Source of the DNA: RBG-16-57-11 sp964503145
GTDB lineage: Bacteria > Chloroflexota > Anaerolineae > Anaerolineales > UBA4823
Length of the DNA stretch: 64,000 bases
NCBI GenBank assembly: GCA_964503145.1
Contig: CAZCYV010000012.1
Location: 1-64,000 of the forward strand
Direction of reading: 5' to 3'
The notes beneath the pieces are model-generated. The model saw nothing but the letters and a program-made list of their open reading frames with translations. It ran no database searches and was not told the DNA's origin. Both the position numbers and the translations under genes were made by a program. Positions within the stretch are counted from its first letter, which is position 1. Every line of letters starts with the position of its first letter. Shown one piece after another: positions 1 to 8,389 of the stretch.

Positions 1-1969
1 CGCCTGGGGGGACTCTCAATCCATATTTCGCCGCCGCCTCGGCGTCCACGCGCACAAAGGCGTGCAGGTCGGGCGGCAGCCAGCCCAGGGCATCCAGGGC
101 GTCGGCGGCGGAAGCGCGGCGTATGGGCTTCGGCGCAGGGCGGCTGGAATCGTGCAGTAAATCCACCAGCCGTGCTTGCAGCCTGGGAGCCAGATCGGCC
201 TGCTGGTTCCTGCACTCGCGGTAGGCCACGGCGGCCAGCTCGGCGGCAGCAAGCTGCACCTCCAGGGAGACAGATGCACGCCCGGAGGGCTCTTCCAGCC
301 GGGCCATGCGCTCCAGCAGTCGGCGCGCCTGCGCCGGCGAGGTCATGTCCAGATAGCCCACCGCCAACAGAGCCGGCTCGCGCCACCAACTCTCCAGAAC
401 TGCGCCTGCTTCCAGGAAGACGGCGATGGCTTCCAGATCGCGCACCGTCTCCACCAGGTGGCGGGCAGCCAGAAACTCCTGAAAAGAGAGGTGGATAAAG
501 CGGTACAGGCCGTCGCGCTCTTCGAGCAGCGCGCCGCGCTGGCGGGTCTGGGCAATCAAGTCATCGGTATAAGGCGCGTAAAGCGGGTTGTCTTGCAACG
601 TCTGGCGCAAAGCCATCTCGTCGATCTCGCGGCTCCGCTCGCCGCCCTGGTGCATGTGGAAGGCCAGGTATTGCAAGATTTCGCGGTTGGTCGCCAGGCT
701 GCCGCCGACGTTCTTCTCCAGGTCGCTCTTCACCTGCTGGTCGAGGCTGTACTCCGGGCTGAGCAGGTTATCCACCGCCCGGCTGTACAGCTCGGCGCGC
801 TGCTCGGGCAGCTTGCGGGCGTTGGCGTGGACGATGAGCAGCAAGCGCACCATCAACGGGCTCTCGACGAGCGGCGTCGCCTGCTCGTCCAGGCGCTGGC
901 GGCGTTCGGCCTCCAGGCGGCGGATGCCCTGCAGCAGATCGTCCGCCCAGGCTTGCGACTGAGAAGGGCTGCCCGGATAGATCGAGCGATAAGCCTGGCG
1001 GACGATGGCTTCGATCTGCTCTGCCCTCAGCGGCAGGACGCGCACCTGGTGAAAAACCTGGCTCAAAACCGCCTGCCCATGATAGGCGGCGGCGCGGCTG
1101 GTGACCACCAGGCGCAGATTCTTACGTCCGGCGGCCAGGTCATCGATCTTTTCGCGCACCAGGGCACGCTCTTGTTCGTTCGCCACTTCGTCCAGGCCAT
1201 CCAACAACAACAGGACATCCTGGCCCTGGTCGAGCAGGTAGCGCAAGAAATCGGCATCCTGCGAGAGCTGGGTCTGGCGCTCGAGCAGATACTCAGAGAT
1301 GAACGTCGCCAGAGCTTTTTCCCGTCCTCCAGCGGAAGCAGGCAGGGCGCGCAAATAGGCAGCGTAGCGGTTGAGCGGGGCGTAGATGGGCAGCGGCGGC
1401 GGCCCCTGCAAACCAAGCTTCTCCTGCGCTAACGACAGCGACCCGCTGCGCAGCGCAGTGGCCAGCGTCCAGGCGATGTGCTGCAGAACGGTGGTCTTGC
1501 CACAGCCCGGCCCGCCAATAATGATCTGCCGCTGACCCAGGGAGAGCAATTGATCCAGGGTGATGGCGCGATGGACGGTCTCGCGGCTCTCGGCGGATAG
1601 CGCCTCGGCCGGCTCTTCAGTGTATTCGGCTTGCAAGGGGATGTACACCTCGTCCAACGGCAGGAGCACTATTTGCCGCCCACTCTGCTCAATGCCGCGC
1701 AGTTCGATGACGCCAAAGCGGGCCTGCACCCAGTCCAGATATTCATCAATCCTGCGCTGCAAAGCCTGCTTTTGGCGCTTTAGCTGCTCGTCCGAAGCAC
1801 CGGGATGGGAGTGACGATAGTAGTTCTGCACAATCTGCGCCACGCCGATGACCATGCCCTGGTCCCCAACCTCGCCCACAGTCTGCTTCACTTCGATGTT
1901 CGGCGCGCCGCATTCTGGGCAGAACTTAGCATTTTTCGTTAGCCTGGTGCCACACTCAGAGCAGAACAT
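1..1969 (-). CDS. Zinc-ribbon NACHT NTPase (STAND family), C-terminus off the window
   Basis: The frame is open from an ATG at 1969, behind a strong GGAGGT ribosome site, to the window edge, so at least 656 residues are visible and the C-terminus is missing. The N-terminus is a two-CxxC zinc ribbon (Cys 3, 6, 17, 20). A NACHT NTPase follows, with Walker A GGPGCGKT near residue 151 and Walker B LLLLDGLDE near residue 252, then TSRAAAYHG and a helical region. NACHT/STAND proteins are signal-driven oligomerising ATPases, several of them used in phage defence. The visible C-terminal part resembles the linker before SUMF1-like domains in related proteins, but that domain is not in the window. The family call is firm; the cellular role is unknown. 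Confidence 0.85.
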   Translation of the reverse strand, partial: MFCSECGTRLTKNAKFCPECGAPNIEVKQTVGEVGDQGMVIGVAQIVQNYYRHSHPGASDEQLKRQKQALQRRIDEYLDWVQARFGVIELRGIEQSGRQIVLLPLDEVYIPLQAEYTEEPAEALSAESRETVHRAITLDQLLSLGQRQIIIGGPGCGKTTVLQHIAWTLATALRSGSLSLAQEKLGLQGPPPLPIYAPLNRYAAYLRALPASAGGREKALATFISEYLLERQTQLSQDADFLRYLLDQGQDVLLLLDGLDEVANEQERALVREKIDDLAAGRKNLRLVVTSRAAAYHGQAVLSQVFHQVRVLPLRAEQIEAIVRQAYRSIYPGSPSQSQAWADDLLQGIRRLEAERRQRLDEQATPLVESPLMVRLLLIVHANARKLPEQRAELYSRAVDNLLSPEYSLDQQVKSDLEKNVGGSLATNREILQYLAFHMHQGGERSREIDEMALRQTLQDNPLYAPYTDDLIAQTRQRGALLEERDGLYRFIHLSFQEFLAARHLVETVRDLEAIAVFLEAGAVLESWWREPALLAVGYLDMTSPAQARRLLERMARLEEPSGRASVSLEVQLAAAELAAVAYRECRNQQADLAPRLQARLVDLLHDSSRPAPKPIRRASAADALDALGWLPPDLHAFVRVDAEAAAKYGLRVPPG

Positions 1970-1991
1970 CGCTGACCTCCCAACACGTAAG

Positions 1992-2026
1992 GCCATTAAA
2001 CCACAAAGTCACGGAGTCACAGAGAG
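1992..2026. repeat. Possible dispersed repeat (CCACAAAGTCACGGAGTCAC type)
   Basis: The gap 1970-2256 holds no gene. It contains a stretch reading ACCACAAAGTCACGGAGTC, which resembles a dispersed non-coding motif I remember from several environmental bacterial genomes. Only one copy is in this window, so calling it a repeat rests on memory and not on the sequence. Confidence 0.25.
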
Positions 2027-2218
2027 ATTTTACCGGAAAAGAATTCAGAGAGCCATACATTCGAGGCCCAGCTTGCGGATTGGGAGGTCGAAGTTGAGCG
2101 GCAGGCCGCTTTTGCAGCCGGTCAGTCCGAGGCGGGTTGCCGCTCTTGATCATCGTTCCGCACAATCGGGCCGAATCCACACACGGATGAAAGCCGGCAA
2201 AGCCAGACATTCCACATA

Positions 2219-2247
2219 TTGACACCCGCCAGCGCATTTGTTATAGT
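2219..2247 (+). promoter_or_regulatory. Sigma70-type promoter of the lytic transglycosylase gene
   Basis: TTGACA (2219-2224) and TATAGT (2242-2247) are separated by 17 nt. The ATG of the downstream gene is at 2257, only 9 nt after the -10 box, so the transcript would have a leader of about 2-5 nt and no Shine-Dalgarno site. Confidence 0.75.
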
Positions 2248-2256
2248 GCCCCTGCG

Positions 2257-4683
2257 ATGAAGCCCAACCTACGCCCGGCGCTGATGGCGCTGATGCTGCT
2301 CTGGCTGGCGGCGCTGGCCTGTTCGCGGGCCGCTCCCAACGCGACCGCGCCGACGCCGCCCGCTCCGGCGACCTTCACCCCCGCGCCGACTCCCCCGCCC
2401 ACCTGGACGCCCGCCCCGCCGCCCACCTGGACGCCCCAGCCGGCGGCGCGGGTGACCAGCGGCGACCACGCCCTGTTCAACGGAGACTGGGAGACCGCCC
2501 TGGCCGAGTACGAGAAGGCGCTCAAGGGCAGCGCCGATCCCGAAATCCAGGCCGCGGCGCTGCTGGGGGTGGCGCGGGCGCGCCTGATGGGGCGCAACGA
2601 CTACGAAGCCAACCGCGCCCTGCAAACGCTGCTCAAAGATTACCCCCTGTTCAAACAGCGCGCCCAGGTCTTCTACTACCTGGCGCAGCTTCACAGCGCC
2701 CAGGAGCGCCACGCCGAGGCCGCCGAAGCGTACACCCGCTACCTGGAGCTGGCCGGCGGCGTGATCGACGCCTACATCTACGACCGGCGCGGCGACGCCT
2801 ACTTCGCCGCCGCCAGGTACGCCGAAGCGGCGCGGGATTTCGAGAAGGCGTTTGCGCTTCCCGGCCAACTGGATCGGACGCTGCTGCGCATGAAGACCGC
2901 CCGCGCCTACGCCCTGGGCGGCGACTACCCCACCGCGCTCAACCTGTACGACGACCTGTACCAGACGATCAGCGACGAAAACACCCGCGCCCTGATCGAT
3001 CTGCGGCGGGGCGAAATCTACGCCAGCCAGGGGTTGACCGAGCAGGCGCACGCCGCCTACCTGGAGGCGGTGCAGAACTACCCCACCTCGCCCAACGCCT
3101 ATGACGCCCTGGTGGCGCTGGTGGAGGCGGGCGTGCCGGTCAACGAACTGCAGCGCGGCATCGTGGATTACTCCGCCGGGCAGTACGGCGTGGCCCTGGC
3201 GGCGCTCAACCGCTACTTGCAGAACGCCCCGGCCGACCCCGCCTCGGCGCACTATTACTACGCCCTGACGCAGCGCAAACTGGGCAACTACGCCGAGGCC
3301 GTCGAGCGCTGGAGCAAAGTCATCCAGGACTTCCCCGACCACCCCTACTGGGACAAGGCCTGGGACGAGAAGGCCTACACCCAATGGGCGTTTCTGGATC
3401 AATACCCCGAAGCGGTGCAGACCCTGCTGACCTTCGTCGAGAAATACCCCGCCCACCCCCGCGCCGCCGAGTTCCTGTTCGACGCCGCCCTGGTGGCGGA
3501 GATGGACGGCAAACTGGAGCAGGCGGCCAGCCTGTGGGCGCGGCTGGCGCGCGAGTACCCCGGCGACGAGCGCAGCCTGCGCGCGCTGTTCCTGCTCGGC
3601 GTCACCCAATATCGCTTGAAAGAGTACCAGCAGGCGCTGGACGCCTTCCAGCGCCACCTGGCGAGCGCGGTCTCGCTGCACGACCGCGCCGCGGCGCAGT
3701 TCTGGATCGGCAAGGCGCAGGCCGCCCTGGGTGATGCCCCGGCGGCGCGCCTGGCCTGGGAGAAGGCCGCCGAGACCGACCCCACCGGCTATTACAGCGA
3801 GCGCGCCCGCGACCTGCTGTTCAACCGCTCGCTCTTCGAGCCGCCGCTTTCGTATGACCTGACTTATGACGTGAAGGCGGAGCGGATGCGCGCCGAGGCC
3901 TGGCTCCGCGCCACCTTCGCCCTGCCGCCGGAGACCGACCTGAGCGGGCTGGGGACGCTGGCGCAGGAGCCGGCGCTGCAGCGCGGCGCAACGCTGCTCA
4001 GCCTGGGGCAGTATGACTACGCCCGCGCCGAGTTCGAGGCCCTGCGCCAGTCGGTCAGCGCGGACGCGGCGCAAACCTACCGCCTGGCGAACTACCTGGT
4101 GGAAGTGGGGATGTACCGCTCGGCGATCCTGGCGGCGCGGCAGATCCTGAACCTGGCGGGCATGGACGACGCTGACACGCTCAACGCGCCCTCGTATATC
4201 AATCGCATCCGCTTCGGGGCGTATTATAGCGACCTGGTGATCCCGCTGGCCAAGCAGTACAACTTCCACCCGCTGTTCCTGTTCAGCCTGATCCGCCAGG
4301 AGAGCCTGTTCGATGGGTTCGTGCGCTCCTCGGCTGGGGCCAATGGGCTGATGCAGATCATCCCCGCCACCGGCCAGGGTATCGCCGCCGACCTGGGCTG
4401 GCCGGAGAACTACATCCAGGACGACCTGACCCGACCGCTGGTTAACCTGACTTTGGGGGTGGATTACCTGGACACCCAGCGCAAAGCCTTCGACGGAAAC
4501 CTGTATGCGGCGCTGGCGGCGTACAACGGCGGGCCGGAGAACGCCCGCCGCTGGCTCAAGCTGGCGCCGGATGATCCCGATCTGTTCCTGGAAGTGATCC
4601 GCTATGCGGAAACGCGCAATTATATCCGGGGGGTTTACGAGTTGTTCAACATCTACCGGCTGCTGTACGACCGCACCCCGTAG
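2257..4683 (+). CDS. TPR-containing lytic transglycosylase lipoprotein (Slt family)
   Basis: 808 residues. The N-terminus is a lipoprotein signal (LAALAC, Cys about 22) followed by a Pro/Thr-rich linker of about 45 residues. Many TPR-like helical repeats fill the middle. The C-terminus is a family-1 soluble lytic transglycosylase domain with SLIRQESLFDGF (catalytic Glu682), GLMQIIPATG and AAYNGG. It should cleave the MurNAc-GlcNAc bond of peptidoglycan from the outer membrane face, with the linker spanning the wall. It resembles Slt70 in plan but is a lipoprotein. Its stop lies 3 bp from the convergent binding-protein gene. Confidence 0.92.
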   Translation: MKPNLRPALMALMLLWLAALACSRAAPNATAPTPPAPATFTPAPTPPPTWTPAPPPTWTPQPAARVTSGDHALFNGDWETALAEYEKALKGSADPEIQAAALLGVARARLMGRNDYEANRALQTLLKDYPLFKQRAQVFYYLAQLHSAQERHAEAAEAYTRYLELAGGVIDAYIYDRRGDAYFAAARYAEAARDFEKAFALPGQLDRTLLRMKTARAYALGGDYPTALNLYDDLYQTISDENTRALIDLRRGEIYASQGLTEQAHAAYLEAVQNYPTSPNAYDALVALVEAGVPVNELQRGIVDYSAGQYGVALAALNRYLQNAPADPASAHYYYALTQRKLGNYAEAVERWSKVIQDFPDHPYWDKAWDEKAYTQWAFLDQYPEAVQTLLTFVEKYPAHPRAAEFLFDAALVAEMDGKLEQAASLWARLAREYPGDERSLRALFLLGVTQYRLKEYQQALDAFQRHLASAVSLHDRAAAQFWIGKAQAALGDAPAARLAWEKAAETDPTGYYSERARDLLFNRSLFEPPLSYDLTYDVKAERMRAEAWLRATFALPPETDLSGLGTLAQEPALQRGATLLSLGQYDYARAEFEALRQSVSADAAQTYRLANYLVEVGMYRSAILAARQILNLAGMDDADTLNAPSYINRIRFGAYYSDLVIPLAKQYNFHPLFLFSLIRQESLFDGFVRSSAGANGLMQIIPATGQGIAADLGWPENYIQDDLTRPLVNLTLGVDYLDTQRKAFDGNLYAALAAYNGGPENARRWLKLAPDDPDLFLEVIRYAETRNYIRGVYELFNIYRLLYDRTP

Positions 4684-4686
4684 CGC

Positions 4687-6396
4687 CTAGGGCGCGGCGG
4701 TGGCTTGGGCCTGGGCGACTGCGCCGCTGACCATGTACCAGGCGGTGATGTTGGCAAAGCGATCGCTGAAATCGTACAGCGGCCCCATGCTGACGCCGCG
4801 CACCTTCTGATCCACGCCGTGCGAGATCACCGGGATGAACAGCGGCAGCGCAGGCATCTCTGACGTAAAGCGCACCTGGAAGTTGCGGTAGCGCCTGAGG
4901 CGCTGCTCGAAATCGTCGATCACCCGCGCCTGCTCCAGATACTCGCTCGCCTGGCGGTCATTCCATTGAGAGTAGTTCTGGCCGGCGGTGATCTGCGCCT
5001 GATGCCAGAAGGGATAGGGATCGGGGTCGGGCGAGCGGGTGAAGTTCAGGTCGGCCAGCACGGCCTGGTACTCGCGCGGCTCCAGGTAATCGGCGATCAG
5101 TTCATCGTAGGGGACAGCCTTCAGCTCGACCTGCACCCCCAGGCGCGCCCAGTCCTGCTGAATGCGCTGGGCGATGCCGGCGTGTAGCTCGTCCTGTGGG
5201 TAGGCCAGCTCGAAGGCCAGGCGGACGCCGTCCTTGGCGCGCACGTTGCCCCCGTCGGCGGGGATGACATAGCCGGCCTGTTTGAGCATTGCGATGGCGC
5301 GGTCGGCGTCGAACTCGAGGCGCTCGATGCCTTCGTAATAGGCCCAACTGTCGGGGAAGATTGGCCCATGGGCGATCAACGCCTGGCCACCCAGCAGCCG
5401 ATCGACGATCCAGCGCCGGTTGAGGCCCATCAGCAGGGCGCGGCGCACGGCGGCATCCTTGAAGAAGGGCAGCCCAGGCTCGTCCAGGTTCAGATAGACC
5501 AGCGTCAGGCTGGGCAGGCGGCTGGTGAACAGGTTCAGGTTGGGCAGCTTCAGGGCCTCGGGCAGGGTCTTCTGGGTGATCTGGCTGACGCCCAACACCT
5601 CGCCGCGCTGGTAGGCCGCCAGGGCGGCGGCCTCATCGGGGTAATAGCGGAAGATGACCTTTTCCAGAAACGGCGCCTGGCGGTAATAATCCGGGAAGGC
5701 TTGCAGGCTGACCGCCAGGATCTCCCCATCCTGGGCCTCCACGCCCTCCAGGCGGAACGGGCCGCTGCCCACCGGGCTGAGGTTGAAGGGAGCGTTGGCG
5801 AGCTGCCCCGGCGCCACTCCTTCCAGACGATGCTTGGGGAGCACGCCGAAGGTCAGGTAATCCAGGAAGGGCGCAAACGGCTCTGGCAGGCGAAACTGGA
5901 TGGTCTTCTCGTCGATGACCTGCACCTGCACCTGCTCCCAGAACTGGCGCAGGTCTTCCGGGAGGGGCAAATCAGGGCTGCGCATCAACTCGATGGTGAA
6001 TAGCACATCCTCGCTGGTGACCGGCGCGCCATCGTGGAACCTGGCGTTGGCGCGGATGGCGAAGCTGTAGGATTTACCGTCTTGCGAAATGCCCCAGGTC
6101 TCGGCCAGATCGCCATAGGGCAGGCCGCGCGAATCGTGGCGGATCAGCCCGCTGTAGATCAGGCGATCCACATCCTGATCCACCGGGTTGTAAACATCCA
6201 GCACCGGGTTCAGCCGCCCGAAAGAGCCGATCAGGGCTTCCGAATAGACGCCGCCGGAGACCGGCCTTTCCCCCTCCTGCGGGCCTGGAGTCGAATTGGG
6301 CTGCTGGCTCAGCAGCAGGACGCCGATGGCGGCCAGAGCCAGCAACACGATCAAAATCTGCCAGCGAAGCTTACTCAAGTGTATGCGATCCGGCAA
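4687..6396 (-). CDS. Peptide-type ABC transporter substrate-binding protein (SBP family 5)
   Basis: 569 residues with an N-terminal membrane anchor (ILIVLLALAAIGVLLL). There is no lipobox Cys, so it may stay membrane-anchored. Family-5 landmarks include SGGVYSEALIGSFGRLNPV, YSGLIRHD, the LAETWGISQDGKSYSF stretch and FHDGAPVTSEDVLFT. The family captures oligopeptides, nickel or other solutes for an ABC importer. No permease or ATPase gene is near, so the ligand is unknown. The start at 6396 is a TTG; another TTG at 6378 is equally possible. It lies 51 bp downstream of secG and is probably cotranscribed. Confidence 0.9.
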   Translation of the reverse strand: MPDRIHLSKLRWQILIVLLALAAIGVLLLSQQPNSTPGPQEGERPVSGGVYSEALIGSFGRLNPVLDVYNPVDQDVDRLIYSGLIRHDSRGLPYGDLAETWGISQDGKSYSFAIRANARFHDGAPVTSEDVLFTIELMRSPDLPLPEDLRQFWEQVQVQVIDEKTIQFRLPEPFAPFLDYLTFGVLPKHRLEGVAPGQLANAPFNLSPVGSGPFRLEGVEAQDGEILAVSLQAFPDYYRQAPFLEKVIFRYYPDEAAALAAYQRGEVLGVSQITQKTLPEALKLPNLNLFTSRLPSLTLVYLNLDEPGLPFFKDAAVRRALLMGLNRRWIVDRLLGGQALIAHGPIFPDSWAYYEGIERLEFDADRAIAMLKQAGYVIPADGGNVRAKDGVRLAFELAYPQDELHAGIAQRIQQDWARLGVQVELKAVPYDELIADYLEPREYQAVLADLNFTRSPDPDPYPFWHQAQITAGQNYSQWNDRQASEYLEQARVIDDFEQRLRRYRNFQVRFTSEMPALPLFIPVISHGVDQKVRGVSMGPLYDFSDRFANITAWYMVSGAVAQAQATAAP

Positions 6397-6447
6397 ACGC
6401 CAACGCCAGGACGTTGGGAACCTGCCTGCGCTCCTGCAACCGACGGG

Positions 6448-6672
6448 TTATACGACGAGCACCGTGACGGCAATCGCCAGGATGAAGAAAATGACGCTGA
6501 GCACAATGGTGATGCGGAAGAGCAGCTTTTCGATGCCCCGCCGGGCGGTGAAGATGCCGCCTGTGTCGCCGCCGGTCAGACCGCCCAGGCCGGCGCCCTT
6601 GCTCTGCAGGATCACGCTAAGGATCAGCGCAATAGACGTTATAATCAGAGCAATGTCCAGATAAAATTTCAC
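6448..6672 (-). CDS. secG: Preprotein translocase subunit SecG
   Basis: 74 residues with two transmembrane helices and a Gly-rich loop (LQSKGAGLGGLTGG) between them, the usual layout of SecG. It supports protein export through SecYEG in the cytoplasmic membrane. The start is GTG at 6672, supported by an AGGAGGATC ribosome site. A TATAGC box just upstream on the minus strand may be its -10. The substrate-binding protein gene follows it. Confidence 0.9.
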   Translation of the reverse strand: MKFYLDIALIITSIALILSVILQSKGAGLGGLTGGDTGGIFTARRGIEKLLFRITIVLSVIFFILAIAVTVLVV

Positions 6673-6758
6673 ACGATCCTCCTGCTATACCATCCACTGG
6701 GTTTTAAGCAGGGTGGATTATACCTTTCGAGTAGAGAATAGTCAAACCCCATTTGAGT

Positions 6759-7844
6759 ATGCACGAAATCATCGTCAACCTGCACATGCACACCTATTAC
6801 TCGGACGGACACGCCACGCATTCCGAGATCGCCCGCGCCGCATTGCGAGCCGGGGTGGATGTGGTGATCGTCACCGATCACAACGTCTATGTGGACGGCG
6901 TGGAGGATTATTATCGAGACGGCGAGCGGCGGACGCTGCTGCTGGTAGGCGAAGAGATCCACGATCAGGCGCGCCTGCCGCAGAAGAGCCACCTGCTGGT
7001 GCTGGGGGCCAACCGTGAACTGGCGACCCTGGCCTGGGACCTGAACCGCCTGCTGGAAGGGGTGCGCCAGGCAGGAGGGCTGTCGTTCATCGCCCACCCC
7101 GTCGATCCGGCGGCGCCGGCCGTGGGCGAAGACGACATCTCCTGGGCGGACTGGCAGGTGCAGGGGTTCACCGGCCTGGAACTTTGGAACGGGCTGTCGG
7201 AATTCAAGACGCTGCTGAAGAGCAAGCTGCACGCGGTGTATTACGCCTACAACCCGCAGCGCGTCGCCCGCGGGCCGTTTCCAGAGGTGTTGCAACGCTG
7301 GGATGAACTGCTGGCCTCCGGCAGGCGCATCGTCGCCATCGGCGGCTCGGACGCTCATGCCCTGCCCGCCCGGCTGGGACCGCTGCGGCGGGTGATCTTC
7401 CCCTACGAGTTCCATTTTCGGGCGATCAACACCCACCTGCTGCTCGAAAAACCGCTGAGCGGGGAGCTGGAAGAAGACAAGCGGCTGATCTACAATGCTC
7501 TGCGCCGCGGCCAGGCGTTCGTCGGCTACGACCTGCCCGCCCCGACGCGCGGCTTCCATTTCACCGCCAACGGCTATGAGCAGACCGCCCAGATCGGGGA
7601 GGATATCTCTGCCGTTCGCGGGGTGACCTTCCAGATCCGCCTGCCGCTGCCGCCGCGACCCATCCCCCATGTCGAGTGCCGCCTGGTGCACCACGGGCGG
7701 GTTGTCCAGAGCTGGTCTGACCAACAGCACTGCGCCTACATCACCAGCCAGCCAGGCGCGTACCGCGTCGAAGCCTACATCGAATACCAGGGGCGCAAGC
7801 GAGGCTGGATCTTCAGCAACCCAATCTATGTGAAGGGAAAATGA
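6759..7844 (+). CDS. PHP-domain phosphoesterase-like protein
   Basis: 361 residues from the ATG at 6759; a TTG two codons earlier is possible. The N-terminus NLHMHTYYSDGHATHSEI has the HxH metal site of PHP (polymerase and histidinol phosphatase) proteins, followed by IVTDHN and GEEIH. FIAHP and GGSDAHAL supply the later His and Asp ligands. The last 110 residues look like a beta-sandwich add-on. It probably hydrolyses a phosphoester with divalent metals; the substrate is unknown. It stands alone, divergent from secG. No Shine-Dalgarno site precedes the ATG. Confidence 0.85.
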   Translation: MHEIIVNLHMHTYYSDGHATHSEIARAALRAGVDVVIVTDHNVYVDGVEDYYRDGERRTLLLVGEEIHDQARLPQKSHLLVLGANRELATLAWDLNRLLEGVRQAGGLSFIAHPVDPAAPAVGEDDISWADWQVQGFTGLELWNGLSEFKTLLKSKLHAVYYAYNPQRVARGPFPEVLQRWDELLASGRRIVAIGGSDAHALPARLGPLRRVIFPYEFHFRAINTHLLLEKPLSGELEEDKRLIYNALRRGQAFVGYDLPAPTRGFHFTANGYEQTAQIGEDISAVRGVTFQIRLPLPPRPIPHVECRLVHHGRVVQSWSDQQHCAYITSQPGAYRVEAYIEYQGRKRGWIFSNPIYVKGK

Positions 7845-7894
7845 GCGCCATACTGGCGCAATGATGCCAGATTTGCGCCCAAATGGGACTTTCA

Positions 7895-7928
7895 GGCTAT
7901 AGCCAATTCTGCAAGTTGTGGCTATAAT
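7895..7928 (+). promoter_or_regulatory. Promoter region of the PilZ gene with a small palindrome
   Basis: A TATAAT box lies at 7923-7928. Upstream, GGCTATAGCC (7895-7904) is a perfect 10-bp palindrome, and GGCTATA recurs over the -10 box. No clear -35 is seen, so the palindrome could be an operator. That is inference only. Confidence 0.45.
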
Positions 7929-7964
7929 CAGAGCAGACGGAGAAAAGTTGTCAAGGAAAGCCCG

Positions 7965-8309
7965 ATGGAAGAACGCCGCAGAGAGACCCGCAAATTCCTG
8001 ACCTACTTTTCCCGGGTGCTCGACCGCAATTCCGGGATCCTGCTGGGCTACCTGATCGATATGACCACCGGTGGGGCTTTGCTGATCGGCAACGTGCGCC
8101 TGGAGCCGAACACCTATCTCAATCTGCGGCTGGATCTGCCCGAGGACTTTTACCCTCAGCAGGAGCTCGAGATGGACGCCCGCGCGGTCTGGTGCCGGCC
8201 GGATAGCGACCCCGAGCTTTACCGCACCGGCCTGCAACTGGTGAACGTCAAGCCGAAGGATCTGGTGATCCTGCAACGGCTGCTCAGTTTGCACGGCTCT
8301 GCGCCTTGA
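7965..8309 (+). CDS. PilZ domain protein
   Basis: 114 residues, essentially one PilZ domain. The N-terminal EERRRETRKF supplies the RxxxR-type c-di-GMP contact, and the second motif reads DMTTGGAL in place of the canonical D/NxSxxG. It is therefore a candidate c-di-GMP receptor, with the caveat that the second motif is imperfect. The ATG at 7965 has an AAGGAAAG ribosome site. It is monocistronic, ending in a strong hairpin before the convergent P450 gene. Confidence 0.8.
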   Translation: MEERRRETRKFLTYFSRVLDRNSGILLGYLIDMTTGGALLIGNVRLEPNTYLNLRLDLPEDFYPQQELEMDARAVWCRPDSDPELYRTGLQLVNVKPKDLVILQRLLSLHGSAP

Positions 8310-8331
8310 TCGACGCCAGACGAACCGCGCC

Positions 8332-8362
8332 GGCCGCCCCCAGAAGGGCGGCCTTTCGGTTT
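8332..8362 (+). terminator. Rho-independent terminator after the PilZ gene
   Basis: GGCCGCCC (8332-8339) pairs perfectly with GGGCGGCC (8346-8353) across a 6-nt loop and is followed by TTTCGGTTT. It lies between convergent genes. Confidence 0.8.
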
Positions 8363-8389
8363 AACGCGCTCGACCCCAAAGCGCAGCGG

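Noticed and set aside
176..1432. A 418-codon + strand frame at the left edge
   Set aside because: Antisense to the NACHT gene, whose Walker A and B motifs and ribosome site are clear.
2269..4269. A 666-codon open frame opposite the lytic transglycosylase
   Set aside because: Low-complexity Arg/Gly/Gln/Val product, no ribosome site or domain; the + strand gene has TPRs and a catalytic domain.
6669..8294. A 541-codon minus-strand frame across the PHP and PilZ genes
   Set aside because: It spans two well-supported + strand genes and their promoter, and codes for no recognisable domain.
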